This document shows positions 1 to 14,344 of a DNA stretch of 64,000 nucleotides, piece after piece. The stretch is taken from assembly GCF_018812025.1 (NCBI RefSeq), contig NC_063063.1:6106442-6170441 (forward strand). Direction: 5' to 3'. Both the position numbers and the translations under genes were made by a program. The stretch comes from Megalobrama amblycephala. Taxonomy: Eukaryota; Chordata; Actinopteri; Cypriniformes; Xenocyprididae. Positions within the stretch are counted from its first letter, which is position 1. Each line of letters begins with the position of its first letter. The notes under the pieces are model-generated. The model saw nothing but the letters and a program-made list of their open reading frames with translations. It was not told the origin of the DNA and searched no databases.

Positions 1-673
1 AGCATAGGGGTTTTAAAATGACATGGGGAATGAGTAAACATTGACAGGATTATTAATGTTTTCAATTAGCCTTTAATCTATTCACACTCATGGACCCATA
101 GCGGTATTGCTGAAGGCTGCTAGTCTTGTTCTTCTTGCTCTTTGATCCTGAAAAGAACAACGAGGTTCAACACCCAGCCTGTTTCATCAACATAAGTCCA
201 TGTCCAGTCCATGCTTCTCACTGTGAAAAGGCCGGTGGCATGCACAGCATTCTTTACAGATCATCACCTTTTACCTGCGTAGACTATCATTTTAGAGCCT
301 GACCTTCAATTCCTACACTCACGAACACGCTTGGGTTCAATTCCACAAAATTCTTTTTCTCTTGCCTCTTGGATTAGAGCAATTTCTAGTATGCGGTACA
401 GTTTCATGCCCATGTTATATATGTCTTAAAATTCTGGAAATAATATTTAAATCATCATTTTTGATTATCATTTTTGGATGGTGCCATTTGGCCATGTCCA
501 GGGTTCCCACACTTTTGAACAAAAAAATTCACCACAAATCTCATATGTGAAAACTGGATAAAACTATTTTTAATCACAACTTTTAGCTAAGAAATATTTT
601 AGAGAATATTTAGGAAGAATAATAATAAAAAAAAATATTTAATTTTCACTGATTTCTCAGCCTTGTTTGATTG

Positions 674-706
<33 letters not shown>

Positions 707-1562
707 TTTTTTTTTTCCCGGTTTAATTTATCTGATTTTCCAAGCATGTTTTCATGTATGTATGTGTATGTATGTATGTATTACATATTTATTTATCTAT
801 CCAAAAAGATGAGATATCTTTAAATTTACATTTCCTGATGTTTGACATTTAATTTCACTGATTTTCTAGTCATTCATTCGCTCGCTTGCTTGTTTGCTCG
901 CTCGCTCACTGTTTGACTGTGTTTTAGTTCGGTTTTCCCCTGTTCCCGTGTGTATACTAATTCCTTGTTCATTTCCATAGGGCAAATTCCAAACAGCATT
1001 TTTACACCCTTGAAGTGCACTTGGAGAAGGGGACGCCATTTGTAGGGGTGTTCCAAATTAAAGTGAACAACTGAATCCTTTTACGAAGGGCCCTTCCACA
1101 AGGCCGTTAAGCGAAGGGTATATGCGATGGTCACTTCGAGGAAGTAATGTTATCATTTATGGATCATGTGACCCCAGCGAATACTTCTGATTCATTTTAA
1201 AGCTAGTTCGAGTTAACTTACAAACAGCGCAATTCAAGTTGTTTCGTTTTTTCTTGATATATTTCACAAGTTGATGAGATGGCAAGTTTTAAAGTTGAGA
1301 ACAGAGAAGTACACTAGTAAGAACAGCTGATCAGCTGATGGGCACCGTGCTGTTTTGTCATGGGAACTTCCCAGGTGAAGATATTTTAAATTTCTTGATA
1401 TTTTGCATTTAATTTAATCTTATTTTCCAGGCATGTATGTATGTATGTATTTATCCAAAAATATGAGATATTTTAAATTTGCATTTAATTTCACTTCCTT
1501 GCTTACTTAACTTTACTTGCTTACATTAGTGACCATTTTGTTGTTGATGTTGTCATTATTAC
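1..1562 (-). other. pcdh15 intron, partial (3' side of exon G)
   Basis: No exon is recognisable here. The stretch contains TTTA runs around 677-712, TATG microsatellites near 753-780 and 1433-1452, and a repeat-like fragment at about 965-1380. The first 300 bases include a short moderately GC-rich stretch that I could not assign. Confidence 0.7.
965..1380. mobile_element. Fragment related to the 37.1-kb foldback element
   Basis: Segments such as caaattccaaa, gtgcacttgg and the tail gggaacttcccaggtgaag resemble parts of the foldback element at 37108-37694 (for example ttgtcacaggaacatccc and gcacttggcaaaggg). This suggests a degraded relative. The similarity is patchy by eye and the borders are approximate. 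Confidence 0.4.
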
Positions 1563-1675
1563 CTTGATTACCAAGTCGAAATGCTGGTACTGTTCTCTGC
1601 TGATGGGTTTCAGGAGCTGAAGCTCAGCTGTAGTCCGATTCAACGAGAAATACTCTGCATATGGCGCAGGTTTCC
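1563..1675 (-). CDS. pcdh15: pcdh15 exon G (EC3, middle part)
   Basis: This exon has 113 nt (two bases finishing the glycine codon opened by exon F, then 37 codons). It follows acceptor ttttgtag. It reads [20 protein letters not shown] and ends HFDLVIK before donor gtaata, which departs from the consensus at +5. The expected continuation (an acidic AEQDNGHP-type segment) is not found in bases 1-1562, so the next exon lies outside the window. Confidence 0.94.
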
Positions 1676-2587
1676 CTACAAAAACAGAAGAATGGGGGTA
1701 AAATGGACGGATGCATAATGACTCGATTAATGACTCGTATTGAAGTGTTTGCCATTGAACATAATAACAACTCACTGGGTCACCATGACTTTGAAACATA
1801 GTGTATTCATTTTCATAGCCATACTTCATATAGAAAAGCAGAATAAAATCATTAATGCACTTCCTCTATAAATAGCCACATTCAATAGTGAGTGCTTTGT
1901 TGAGAGTTAAAAGCACAAGGCTGCTGTCAGATTGAGCCGGTATTAGCTGTGGCCTACAATATGTTCTGACATATCCCTGACTGGAGGTCTAACAATTCCG
2001 GCAGCGCACTTTAGTTCCTCAGCTCAGGTCGCAAGCAGAGTGGTTTCCCGAGCCCACTGCTTTGCTTCCAGGTTTCATCTCAAAGCACAGTGGGTGGGCG
2101 CACCTTGCCCAACGGCATAAACGCATTTGACTCCCGCTGAATTTCCAACTTGCCACTCTGCTCTGCCTTTCCTTGGAAAACCACTGTTTCCTCCACAGTG
2201 AGGCCTTGTATGCCGGTAGCGTCTCAATATAGAGTACAGAGAGCCTGAGAGAGACCTACCAATGAGAATGGAGTACAGGATTCCCGGGCGATCTGACGGT
2301 GGCTGGATGTTTCTGTCTTGATCCACAGCTTGAATGGGAGGAGTCACATTGACAGGGTTTACTCGGCTCTAGAAAAGAGACACAGAGAAGATTAGTGCAT
2401 TATTTACACCTGGAAAAAAAAAAAAATCTTTCTAAATAACTAGTTTAAAATATTTTTAGAAAATGTTCACTTAGCATTCATGTTGATTTTGAAAAACATT
2501 TCAAGAAATGTTTTAAATTTATTGACCCTAAGGCAAAAAGTATTTAGATACATACAGTTTTCCTTATACTTTGAATACATCTTAATC

Positions 2588-2629
<42 letters not shown>

Positions 2630-2793
2630 TTCGAAATTAAAATATAATAAAAAAGTAACTTTAAAACTATGACATTATTTAATTATTTTGTTGGTTGCAC
2701 CACATGACTTTGTTGATTGTTGATTTTGTTGATTGACAATAATTTTGAGGAATGCTTCACCAAAACTCCTTCACTGCTTATTATCTATAATAA

Positions 2794-2824
<31 letters not shown>

Positions 2825-3034
2825 AAGAAGGAATTGTTAATAATAAATAATAATAATAAAAGATTATGCCAAACTACTTTCACCCTTTAAATTATTTTTT
2901 TTTAAACTTGAACTGATATCAATAACTGTTTTTATCACATGACTTTGACTTCAAAGACAATTTTTTTTTCAAATAATTTACCCCAAACTGCTTTGCTGCT
3001 TTCCAATCAATCAATCAATCAATCAGTCAATCAG

Positions 3035-3090
<56 letters not shown>

Positions 3091-6000
3091 CCAACCAACC
3101 AACCAACCAACCAACCAACCAACAATCAATCAATCAATCAATCAATCATCAGATTATGACAAACTACTTTCTTAATATATTTTTCTTCATTATCTTATCA
3201 GGACAGATGACATCTAAGACTTTTCACTTTAAGCCTCCAAAAACTGGATTATATGCTCATCATAGAACAGGTGTATTCAACTCTTTGTATTTATGTAATA
3301 TATTTTGGAATAAATTAATAGATGTACTATTTGTCATTTTTCCAGTAAAAATAAACATGCATAACAAAAGATACATGTATTTAGACACTTAAGAGTCCAA
3401 GTGTCAAGTGCAATTGGATTTATTTTGACTAGAAAACAAGATTTTGGCATTGTCATGTAACGTCACAGCAACATTTACAACGCACATGCAAATACAGACA
3501 AAACAGATGGCAAGGGGAGATCCACGCTACATAAATTTATCAGGCAACAAAGCGACAACACAATGATCACGTGAGAAGCGGCATCAACATTCCTGTCACT
3601 TGCTGCAAATGAGCTACAGATGTTTGTCCGCAAAATTCAAGGCCACATTTCCCCTCTCTTGTTTATGAGCTCCGGAGACCCGTCTTCCACGTTTCCTGAG
3701 CCTGAGGGATAAGTAAATCTCTCTCTGCCTCTCTCTCTGTCTCAGCCATAATATCACCAGTCAGTAAATATGCTCATCTATAATTCAAGCCGCCTCTGGA
3801 AAATGACAGTGTTACAGTGAGTGGCATGGGTGAACCCTGAGACGACCGGGTAAAAATGAAGCTGCCAGAAAAAAAAATAATAATAATAAAATAAATAAAT
3901 AAATACAAATAACAAAAAAAGCTGCTCTGCAAGTCAGCAAAGAGCAGGGAGAAACTGATCCTGAAGACAGCTGTGCCAAAACTCAGTTCTGAAAAAACGA
4001 CACTTAAAAAAGTCCAAGTGCCTAACACAAGCTTAAAGTTGCGATGAAATTGAAGTAACGGCAGATATTTTCTTCTAGATTGTGACGTACATCAGACTAC
4101 CACAAAAGAACATCATGTGATTTGGGCTATTTTTATAAGAATAAAGGATGTTTACATGAGAAATGCTAAGTAGGTCTAGCGATTAGCTAATTCTAAAATG
4201 CTACAAACAACATATTTCTGCCTCATCATATGACCAAATTCACATTAGAATGACCAAATTCACATTAGAACACAATCGGAAGTTATTATAACACTCAATG
4301 GTGGTCTACAGTGTGTTTCAAGTAAAGGTGTAGTATTATTCTCATAAATTGTCATATGTAGCTTGATGCTAATTGTAGCTGCAGTCATGTGAAAAAGAAA
4401 GTACACCCTTTTTCAATTCTATGGTCCTTATAAAAAAAGCATCCAGTTTTAGCAGGTCTTAAAATTAAGTAAATACAACCTCAGATGAACAACACATGAC
4501 ATATTACACAGTGCCATTATTTATTTAACAAAAATAAAGCCAAAATGGAGAAGACATGTGTGACAAACTAAGTACACCCTATGATTTAATTGCTTGTAGA
4601 ACCACATTTAGAAGCAATAACTTGAAGTATTAATTTTCTATATGACTTTATCAGTCTTTCACATTGTTGTGGAAGAATTTTGGCCCACTATTCTTTACAA
4701 TGTTGTTTCAGTTCATTGAGGTTTGCAGGCATTTGTCCTGCCACAGTATTTTAATCTGGTTGAGGTCTGGACTTAGACTGGGACAGTGCAACACATTGAT
4801 TCTTTTTTTTTTCCAACCATTCTGTTGTAGATTTGCTGGTGTGCTTGGGATCATCGTCCTGTTGCATGACCCAATTTCGCACCTTGGAAAATGGAAGCAG
4901 ATGAATGCAAGTTTGGCAGGGTTTAACCACACTAAATGATCGTAAAATACCTGCATACATCACCAGAAAGAAGACTGACTTTTGAAAAAAAAAAAAAAAA
5001 CATATGAGTGGTTCTCAATATTGGACAATAGGACAATAATTTCTCAGTAGCAAGGTGAGAGTGTCATAAATTTTCTACCTTCATGTGGTTTCATTTTTAA
5101 ATCATGTAGTTTCATTGGCAAAAAAAAATTTTAGATATTGATTAAGTAGCAAGGTTAAATAAACATCTTAGGGTTACGCATGTAACCCAGTTCCCTGAGA
5201 AGGGAACAAGATGCTGCTTCAGTTGCTAATGCTATGGGGAAGTTGGTGTCTCTCGAGGATAAAAGTGAAAGGCGAAATCCTTCCTACTCGATTCCCAGGT
5301 TTTGCACTTGCCCTTTTTGGCACTGATAATTTTAGCCATGCCTGCATGTCTTCCTTCAAAAAAATCAAAGCTGATGATGTTTTATGCATGCGCCCTTTTA
5401 TAGTCATGCTGACACGACAGTGAAGTCAGATGACTGCTGTAAGCAACTGCATTGGCATTTGTACACATGCTTCAGACACCGGTGCACACCGATGTCTACA
5501 TGTTTCCTGCCAATACTTTAGCAATCAATTTATGTCTCCCATAATTTCCATTGAATAAGCGATGTTTAATTCAAGTATAAATCACTCTTTTGAGTCATTT
5601 TGTGTCAATGAATGGGTCAAATGACTCAGAAAAATGGTTTGACTCTGTTGTTTCAGAAGCACTCACACACTAAATCATTTGTAGTGGTTTCTCAGTCTGT
5701 AAAATAACAGTAAGAGCACTAGATGAAGTGGATATTTATCTAAAATTAATTGAAATCAAACCTGCCAGAGATGAAGAAGGTCTTTATTGAGTTCAACACC
5801 TGCACATGCAGCTTATGAATGACTTTTCAATCTAAAGTTTTAGAGTTTTATTGTAAAATAGCAGTACAAAAGACTGAATTCCAGTGCTGTTTTATTACTT
5901 GTATACAATTAATTACTTATTAATATTTTGAATTAGCAATTATTTTTTACATTTTCAGTTTTCCTTTTAATTTTAGATTCAATTTTATTCATTTCATTAT

Positions 6001-9000
6001 GTGCTTTTGTATGTTTGGGGGAAAATTTGAGATCACTTAGAAATGTAACAGCAAAGACCTTCTCAACAATCCGCATAAATTGCAGAACTGTTAGAAAAAA
6101 AAAGAAAGAAAAAAAACACTACTGATTTAAAATGAAATGAAAACTGACTTAGAGTGTAATCAGATAGGCTTATATAACCTTACAGGATATAAGCATGAAG
6201 CACAATAAATAAAATCCAAATACACCCACAGATCAGAAATGCCAAATGCAAGGAGAGCAATACAATCCCAAAGTTCATTTCTCATTTCAACAGAACCAAA
6301 CACATTGCCTGGTCTCGGCTATGCTGCATAAAAATGGTAAGTGGACACACAAACATGTATTCCTCCTAGACTTAATAAGCAGCAGCAGAAAATCAGCATG
6401 TTTAAGATTTATTTCTCATGGTTGCCCTGTAATTCCCAGCCCCTGCAATTATAATGCCTCTGACAGCAGTAAATCACAAGCTTCTGGGGTATTCGCTTGG
6501 TGTGATTACCCATAATACTCTCTCAGTCATCCATTATGCACACAAATGCTGCATTTGTACAGTCCTGGGAGAAAATACACAAGGGAAAATGACTTATTTA
6601 CAGTAATATATTTGATATTACTTATGCGAGACATCATAAGCTGAAGTAGCTCACAATTCGCAGTGTGCTTTGTTTCATATTAGCTAGAGCAATGTTTGTC
6701 CACATAAACATGAATGTGTTTGGCTAGCATGCTATGATGAATAATGGATTATAAAAAAAGTAATTATTTATCGAATATTTCTGTTGCCACCATTTTTCGA
6801 CACTCATTCTCTAAAGGTACTGTGTGTGATGAAAAAGCTTTTCTTTTTTCTTTTTCTTTTATGTCCTCCTTCACCCAAACAGAACGGGAGTTTGGTCTCG
6901 CTCAACACCTACACAATTGGCCTATTTTTCTGCCATTTTTCCTAACCTCGCAGGCAATGATATTAATGACTGACAGCAAAACAATAAGCCGCGAAGAGAA
7001 CGCTTATGCCACGTGTTTGTCAGTGACATGACAGGCAGCTAATTGTCGACTGTGGTTCCGTTAATACAGCACTTACCAACTGAACACACTCTAAACATTC
7101 AGTCATGACCCATGAAAATTGCAGGTTGTCACATATGAACAGAACCATATTTAGCTTATCAAACAGCATTGACAACTGTATAGTGCTGTTGTTCGGATGT
7201 AGCCCAGGGCCTGTAATATGCCTAAGTATGCGAATGCAAATGCTTCTCGCTATGAAAACTAATGCAACATTGTGTCCTGAGTGGTGTCACAATGCAATTC
7301 ATAATGCAATGTAATTCTCAGCGTTAAGACAAGGGGTGCTATAGTGGGCTTAAAAGGATAAAGCCCTTCTGAATATGGAAGGTGGTCTGGCGGAAGCTAG
7401 ATATTTTACTTTATAATGTGTTAAATATATATATTTTCTTACACAAATGCATTGTTTCACTTCAGAAGGCCTTTATTAACCACTCAGAGCTGTGCAGAGT
7501 ACGTTTATGATGGATGGATGCACTTTCTTGAGCTTCATACTTGTTGGTCTTGTTCACTGCCATTATAAAGCTTGGATGCGTCAGGATATTTATTAATATA
7601 ACTCTGATTGTGTTTATCAGAAAGAAGAAAGTCATATACACCTAGGATCGTTTGATTTTCAATGTCATATCAAGAAGTGTCATGGTTAAGAAACAGTTTT
7701 GAGTCTTATACACAACCGTTCAAAGTTTTGGGGTTGGTACAATGTTTTTGCAATAAGTATATTATTGCTACATGCAACAGCTGGAGTACCCTTGATTTCC
7801 TCTTGAGGGCACTCCGTCTGTCTTAGTTGTCTCATCGTGGACTGCACTTCCCAAAACCCATTATGCCCAATATAACCCATTACAATTAGTTCATTATGCC
7901 TGGTTACTTTTAGCTGTTTCTCATTACCCTTGTTAACTCTGCCTATATAAGCCCAGTTTATTTAGTCATTCCTTGCAAAGTCTTGCATGATGTTACACTG
8001 CATTTATGAGCGTTATCATGGTTTCTTGTGTCTCGGGTTTTTTTAATTCTCTGTCTGTTTTCTGCCGTTGCTAATTTGGATCATTTGCACGTGCGTTTTA
8101 ACTTTTGTCTGTTATATGCGTATCCACGCATACTAGTACATGCAGGTCGCACATGTGGATTTAAATTTTTTATCCACAAGGTGGCAACCGTGCACTGGGG
8201 GCATCGATTCACAAGATAGTCAAAGAAAAACTGCATAAACAGAACAGAACGGAATGCATGCAAGCTACAATGGACAATGGAGGCCTTTATAGACAACAGA
8301 TTGTGCGAAGAGGTTAGAAAGTGTATACTTTCCAAGGCTGTGCGTTCGACAATTGAAGGCTGTGCATTTAACTGTATACTTTCCAAGGCTGTGCATTCGA
8401 CTATAAGCATACACGTAAAAAAAAAAAAAAAAAAAAAGAAATGCATAAGATGCATACCCAGGGCTTTAGTGTCAACATTTGATCAATTTAATACATCCTT
8501 GTTGAATAAAAGCATTAATTTCTTAGAAAAACAAAAAAACTTACTGACCTCAGTCTTTGGAACAGTAGTGTATTTGTGGTCATTATGGTCATATTAACTT
8601 CATCACAGATTTGGGTCACCTGATTCTCAATCCTGGCTAATTTGATCTATTTTCTACTTCCTGTCCACATTCCACACTGTCCTATACAAACAACAGCAAA
8701 GCAACAAAAATAAATCTTACCAAAAAAAAATTATTTATGACTCTGCAAAGAGTTTGCCTCTGGCCTAAGTGTTCAGGGGACTGAGATGAGCTCGGTCCAT
8801 GCGGGATCTTTGAACCTGGTCTTTTATTACAGTAATTAATGAGGAACGTGACTCATTACTGGCATTTTATTAACCTCCCACCAAGAGCTCCCAACAGTAG
8901 GCCGCTGAAGCAATAAACTGGCCAAATAACCAAATTAGAGTATCAAAAAGTGTGTCATCCCTGTTTGCTGCCCTTTAGATAAGACTGGACTGACTTCAAA

Positions 9001-12000
9001 ACTGCTTTCCACAGAGAGTCTCCAATATAACACATTCAGACCCCTGGTGGGATAAAAAGAACTTATTTAAAAAAAAAAAAGATTAAATAATCTGTTGGTT
9101 GACTGGAAAATATAAGTTTAATCAGTAAAAAAAAATATATATTAAAAATAATAATTTTTAAAAATGATTTTTATATTTTATTGTTTAACAGTAAATTTAA
9201 CATCAATTTGCTCAATTTCATAATCATAAAAATTAAATGTGTTTAGTTTAAGAAATGTAAGTTGTCAGCATTTAAAACCGTAGAACCCTCTATGACGGTG
9301 ATACAGTAATGGATGCCCTCGACACATGAAACGCACATGGCAAAAGGAGAAGATTACCTAATCATCGCCATTACAGAATTTATAAAACAGCACCTGGATC
9401 ACAACGGCTGCTGCAGGTTCTCACTCATCCTTTCAGCTGTGTGTTGAAATGAGGAAAAGCCATTACAGTGAATCCTGCGTGTATGCTCAATAATCATCTA
9501 TATGTGGGAACGGGAGAGGACTTCAAATAGCAGCCATAGCTCAGCCAAAATGGGCAGTAGACTCTGAAAAAAGCTATTAATTTCTTCAGTCCTGGATCCC
9601 CCATATGTGACATTTACACTCACTGGTTTCCCAAAGGTATTTGACTTGGTAGCTGCGGTATCCATTTCAGATGGCCTGCGCAGGGGAAAGATGGCAAGCG
9701 CGAGGCGGTCACCACTTGAGGCTGGCTTTGCTTGACCTTTCATGTTGTGTTAGGAGTGGAGAGGCTCTCAGAGGCCGAATAAAACACCTGTCAGACATGA
9801 TCAGTTTGTGAAAGCGTCTACTCTCCTCACACCTTCCACACGCCATTCTTCTGTGCAGGAGAGCAACAGATGTGTTTCTCTTCTGTTGATTTGATCAAAG
9901 AAATGTTGTCTCTTAAAGGAAAAAGCTTTTTTTTATGATAAACAAACTAGAGGACTGTAAGGATGAGGTAAACTTGAGGTAAGGTGTGTATGCGTGTGTG
10001 TACACGGTAGGCAAGCTGTATGACTTCTTAATTCAAAATGTTTTGTGGAGCTAGTGCTGGCCGATATGAAGGCACACTGCAAAAATGTTTTAAAGTAAAA
10101 AAAAACAAAAAAAAACCTATATCCATAAAACCACTTGTAGAGCAAAAGTGCTAAACTGAGATGAAATGCAAGCATTTAGAATTAATATAATTTATAAATA
10201 TATACATAAACATATGGGTCATTGATGAATAAGGTTTTTAAAAGTGTAAAAAAAATAAATAAAAAAACAACAACATAGTTTTATTAAGTGTTAACAATGA
10301 CATTATGAGATTATATATATATGTGACCAGTCACGGAAAGTAGGGACACAAGTCGGTTTTGGGGCATTTTGAGTTATTCACAGATTCTGAAAGTGCAGTC
10401 TCCAAGCTTTCCAACGATGTGTGACACATGGAAATCTGATAATATTTGGAGAAGTTGTGGCCATTTGAAGGTAGGCAATCAAGAAAGCTCTATAGGGAGA
10501 AAAACGCCTCTAAAGTTGCAGTTCTCGCCTGTTCTTACCTGCTGGGAGTGACAATAGGGCTCATTTACATCTCATTTAGATAAGCCATACCCCCTGTAAA
10601 GCTGCATGGACCACATACTATTAATAATAAAGGTTAATGTGCATTGTAAATGTCAGTAATTTATCTTTTTTGACTTTTATAAAAATGATTTAGAGGCTGA
10701 AATATGTGACTTTTTTGTCAAAACTCTATTTGAACTTGTGCATTGTAGATAACATGTTGCAAGACACTCCTTTAAAATCTGCCCATCATTTTTAATGTTA
10801 TTATTTTAATGTTTATGTAAAGAAAAAGTACATATTGATGCTAATTTTATTTTTTATTTGCTGGTTTTCCACATAAAACTTGGTGAATTGACTTTTTGAA
10901 CAGGATTCTGTGATAACCGTGATCATTTTGGTCACTATAATCATGAAATGAAATGTTCTCACCTGAGAAGCCTGTTAAAGAAGAATAGGCAATCCAGGAA
11001 ATAACTGGACTAACAGAGAGGCCAGAGATCGCTAACTATGGCTATTCAAAACACTTTTCAAGTCAATAAATACACGATTGAGACGATGAATGCATGCATT
11101 GACTCAGAATTTGCGTCTGAATAGCGCTGGCTCCGTGGCCGTGGCCGCATTAGCAGATAATGAGCTGAATCACGGACTTCTGACATGGCTCTCTTTTCAT
11201 ACAGATTACATAAACACAGAAGGTTTGTTTTCGATTTGACTTACACATTTTAACACTTGACATTTCAACGTTTTTTCAGACATAGGCTAAGTATAATTTT
11301 TTTATGATTAGTATTCACTAAGTTACAGTTCATTTTCTGAGAACTATCAGATTGGACTTCGTTCAGAGGGAGACGAGAGATCACGCATAATGTTAGTTTT
11401 CATTATTTTTCAAAAAGCACAACATTTTGTTTTTACTCTGAGTGTACACAAATAAAAGAAGACATTCTATAGTTTCAATTGATATATTAGTCTCTATGAC
11501 AAAAAATGACGGAGTATTTTAAGTCTGTTTTGCTGCAATGTGAAAAAAATCCTGCAAAATGCGCCGGCGCGTTACCCGACTCCAGAGAGGTAATGTCTTA
11601 TTATGCCGCTTTCATCGTCGCTCAGATCGTCTTCAGAATCAGTGAGCGCTTGTTCATAAGCATCCGGCTTGTCGAAGAAGTACTTCAAAACATTCATTGA
11701 ATTTTGATATCAGCTAGAGCCGGCCAGAGCGCTGCATAGTAAGTAGCCACGCTTCCCAGTATGGAAATACACACAGACAATGACACGCCCCTACTGCGTG
11801 CTAGAGTCTCCGAAAAACAAGCCGATTTCAACCTCAAAATGTACGCTTTTAAATATACCAATACTGCTATCTCAAACACGGAAAGGCTTCTTCATGATCT
11901 CAACTAACAGATTCTGCAAAAAAACAAAAATCACCAATTTTGAAAAAAATGCTTCTTTCTCATTTTGCTCGAGAGTTGTGCTGCCGACTTGTGTCCCTGG

Positions 12001-14256
12001 TTTCCGTGACGGGTCACATATATATATATATTTTTTTTTACAAGATGGACAAAATTTGACACCAAAAAAGTCATTTGGTTTAACCAAAATGTCGGTTTTA
12101 CCAAATGACACTTTTGGTTATACCGAATGACAATATTTTCAAACAATGCTAAAAGGCTGATAGCCTTGCTAGCTAGCTGGCAAAAGAACAATCAAACATT
12201 TTATATTCAAAATATTATAACATTGTCCATGTTTTATAGCGGTTGTACCGAATGACCTGATGTTTCGGGACATGTGTATGAGCAATAGAAAAGAGAGTTA
12301 AGAGAAAGTTAGTTACTTTGCTTCATGACCATGTGGTCCTGTGCAGGTGTGACTTGATCCAAAATGGTCCCTTTATGGTTACTCTGAATGACATCAATGA
12401 AATTCATTTTTCCGGACATTCTTTCTCATAACAAAGCAACGACTTCTACACATAATTTTAATACCATTTTGCACCATGTTGATATATGATGTTATAAAAT
12501 CATGCCAGAATAAAAACTATATACATTTATTTTATTTTAAGATATTTTAATCACAAATGAAATGGCTGTATTGGTGTTTGGACGGTTAAACTGAATGATT
12601 TTTTCACACTTTAAAATCTTTAAAATACCTGTAGCAAATATAATTAAAACCTTTTGGATTCAATAAAAGAGATTTAGTTGTACTACCTTACATACTTTGG
12701 ATGTCATATCTTTGGACAGAAAAATGACCCGTCACGTCATTGACCCATATACATATATACATTACATTTCGACTCTGAAAGATATATTGGTATCAAATAC
12801 GTATGATATCAATCAGTTAATTCATAATAATTAGTTAAAGGGGGGTATCACACACAGTTTCTGCCAATCTCATGTTAACCTTGAGTACATATAGAGTAAC
12901 AATGCATCCTTTGTATCTCCGAAAAGTCTTTAGTTTTATCATATTTATAAAAGATAGATACGCTAAACCGAGACTTTCAGAAAAAAGCCGAGCTCCTGGA
13001 GGCGTGCCTGCCATCAGTACAGTGGGCGAGTTAAAGAGTCACGAGCGCCCGGAGCTTTTGTGTAGAGATCGTCTGCTAACTGCGACATTATTATAAATAA
13101 AAAAGGAAACAAAAACGCTTGTGTTGTTTACATTATATGCACTTGCTCGCCGATTGCCAACAAAACACAGACATCTGATGCAGCTCACCACCCGCGATCT
13201 GCAAATCCAGCGAAGAACTGGGACTTGTTTACAAAGTATTCTTCACCGAAATCACAGGAATAAACAAACATACATGCACAACTCTGTTGCTGCCCCGGAA
13301 AAACAAACTTCACCCATTGTTTCTTTGATGCTGGGTTCTTTGGGAAGCTGAAAAAGGTAATCTTTCCCTTACAACCAAAAACACACTCCTTCGGTGACAG
13401 GAGTTGCGTCTCATTTCGGAGGCTGCGTCCTCCAGAGTTCGCATTTTATGGCTGAATACTTCATCAAGGATGTCATATTTTAAAAAAGTAACCGTAATAA
13501 AATTGACAGATATGCATTGTGAGGTGTAAAATACTGTAATTTCTTTCTTATGTTGCAATCTAACAGTTATTTTTTTCTTAAATGAAACTGCCTCGATGAT
13601 GTATGCAGCCTGCAAAGGGTGCACCCCCTGAATTGGGACACAGCCATTGTTGAAAAATCTCTCGGCTTCTGTATCCCGAACGAAGCGCGCTGATGGGCGT
13701 GCTCTTGCTCTTGCTCTGGGTGATGTGTGTATGCAGGTTTACCAGGGAGAAGTGCCTATACAAGGAATTCCACTCTCTTGTCATAAGTCCAACTTGTGTT
13801 TTGAAACTTTGGCCATATTTAGCAAAAGAATGCAACTCTTTAACAGTGTAAATTCAGAATGCATAAAATAGCATTACACCCCCCTTTAATAGGCAAACAT
13901 CAATTGAAATCAATTATTTAGTTTGTTTGTTTTTTTTTTCATTTTTTTTTTCATTTTAATTATAATTCATTATATATATATATATATATAGTACATTGGT
14001 ATCATGAAAAAAACGGCTTTTTAAAAAGCCTTCAATCTTTACAGTGCGTGGAATGGTGCACTGTAATTGGTTGAGCGGATATATCGCATTCTGCAAGGAG
14101 ACTGGCGTTTGTCACGTTTTAGAAAGAAAGGGAGAAAACATGACAAAATAACATGACTGATTTTGTGCAAAATTAATAAATGACTTTTCAATACTGACCA
14201 GATACAATACTGATTTTGGCGGAAACTGTTTATCGCGTTTTGGAACCAAACTCTTC

Positions 14257-14344
<88 letters not shown>

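Noticed and set aside
1..300. Possible exon on the minus strand (frame containing MDWTWTYVDETGW)
   Set aside because: It does not match the expected EC3 continuation of PCDH15 and no family was recognised; a repeat remnant is equally likely.
2366..2367. Alternative acceptor two bases downstream for exon F
   Set aside because: It shifts the frame and gives an immediate stop; the upstream AG keeps the PCDH15 reading.
3004..3149. CRISPR-like array
   Set aside because: Units are four bases long with no spacers; it is a simple tetranucleotide repeat in a vertebrate intron.
2939..3175. 78-residue protein with NQSI repeats
   Set aside because: It is a translation of the CAAT/CAAC microsatellite.
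8081..8597. Overlapping open frames of 106 and 124 residues on opposite strands
   Set aside because: They span a tandem duplication and an A-run (poly-Lys on one strand, poly-Phe on the other), and show no family similarity.
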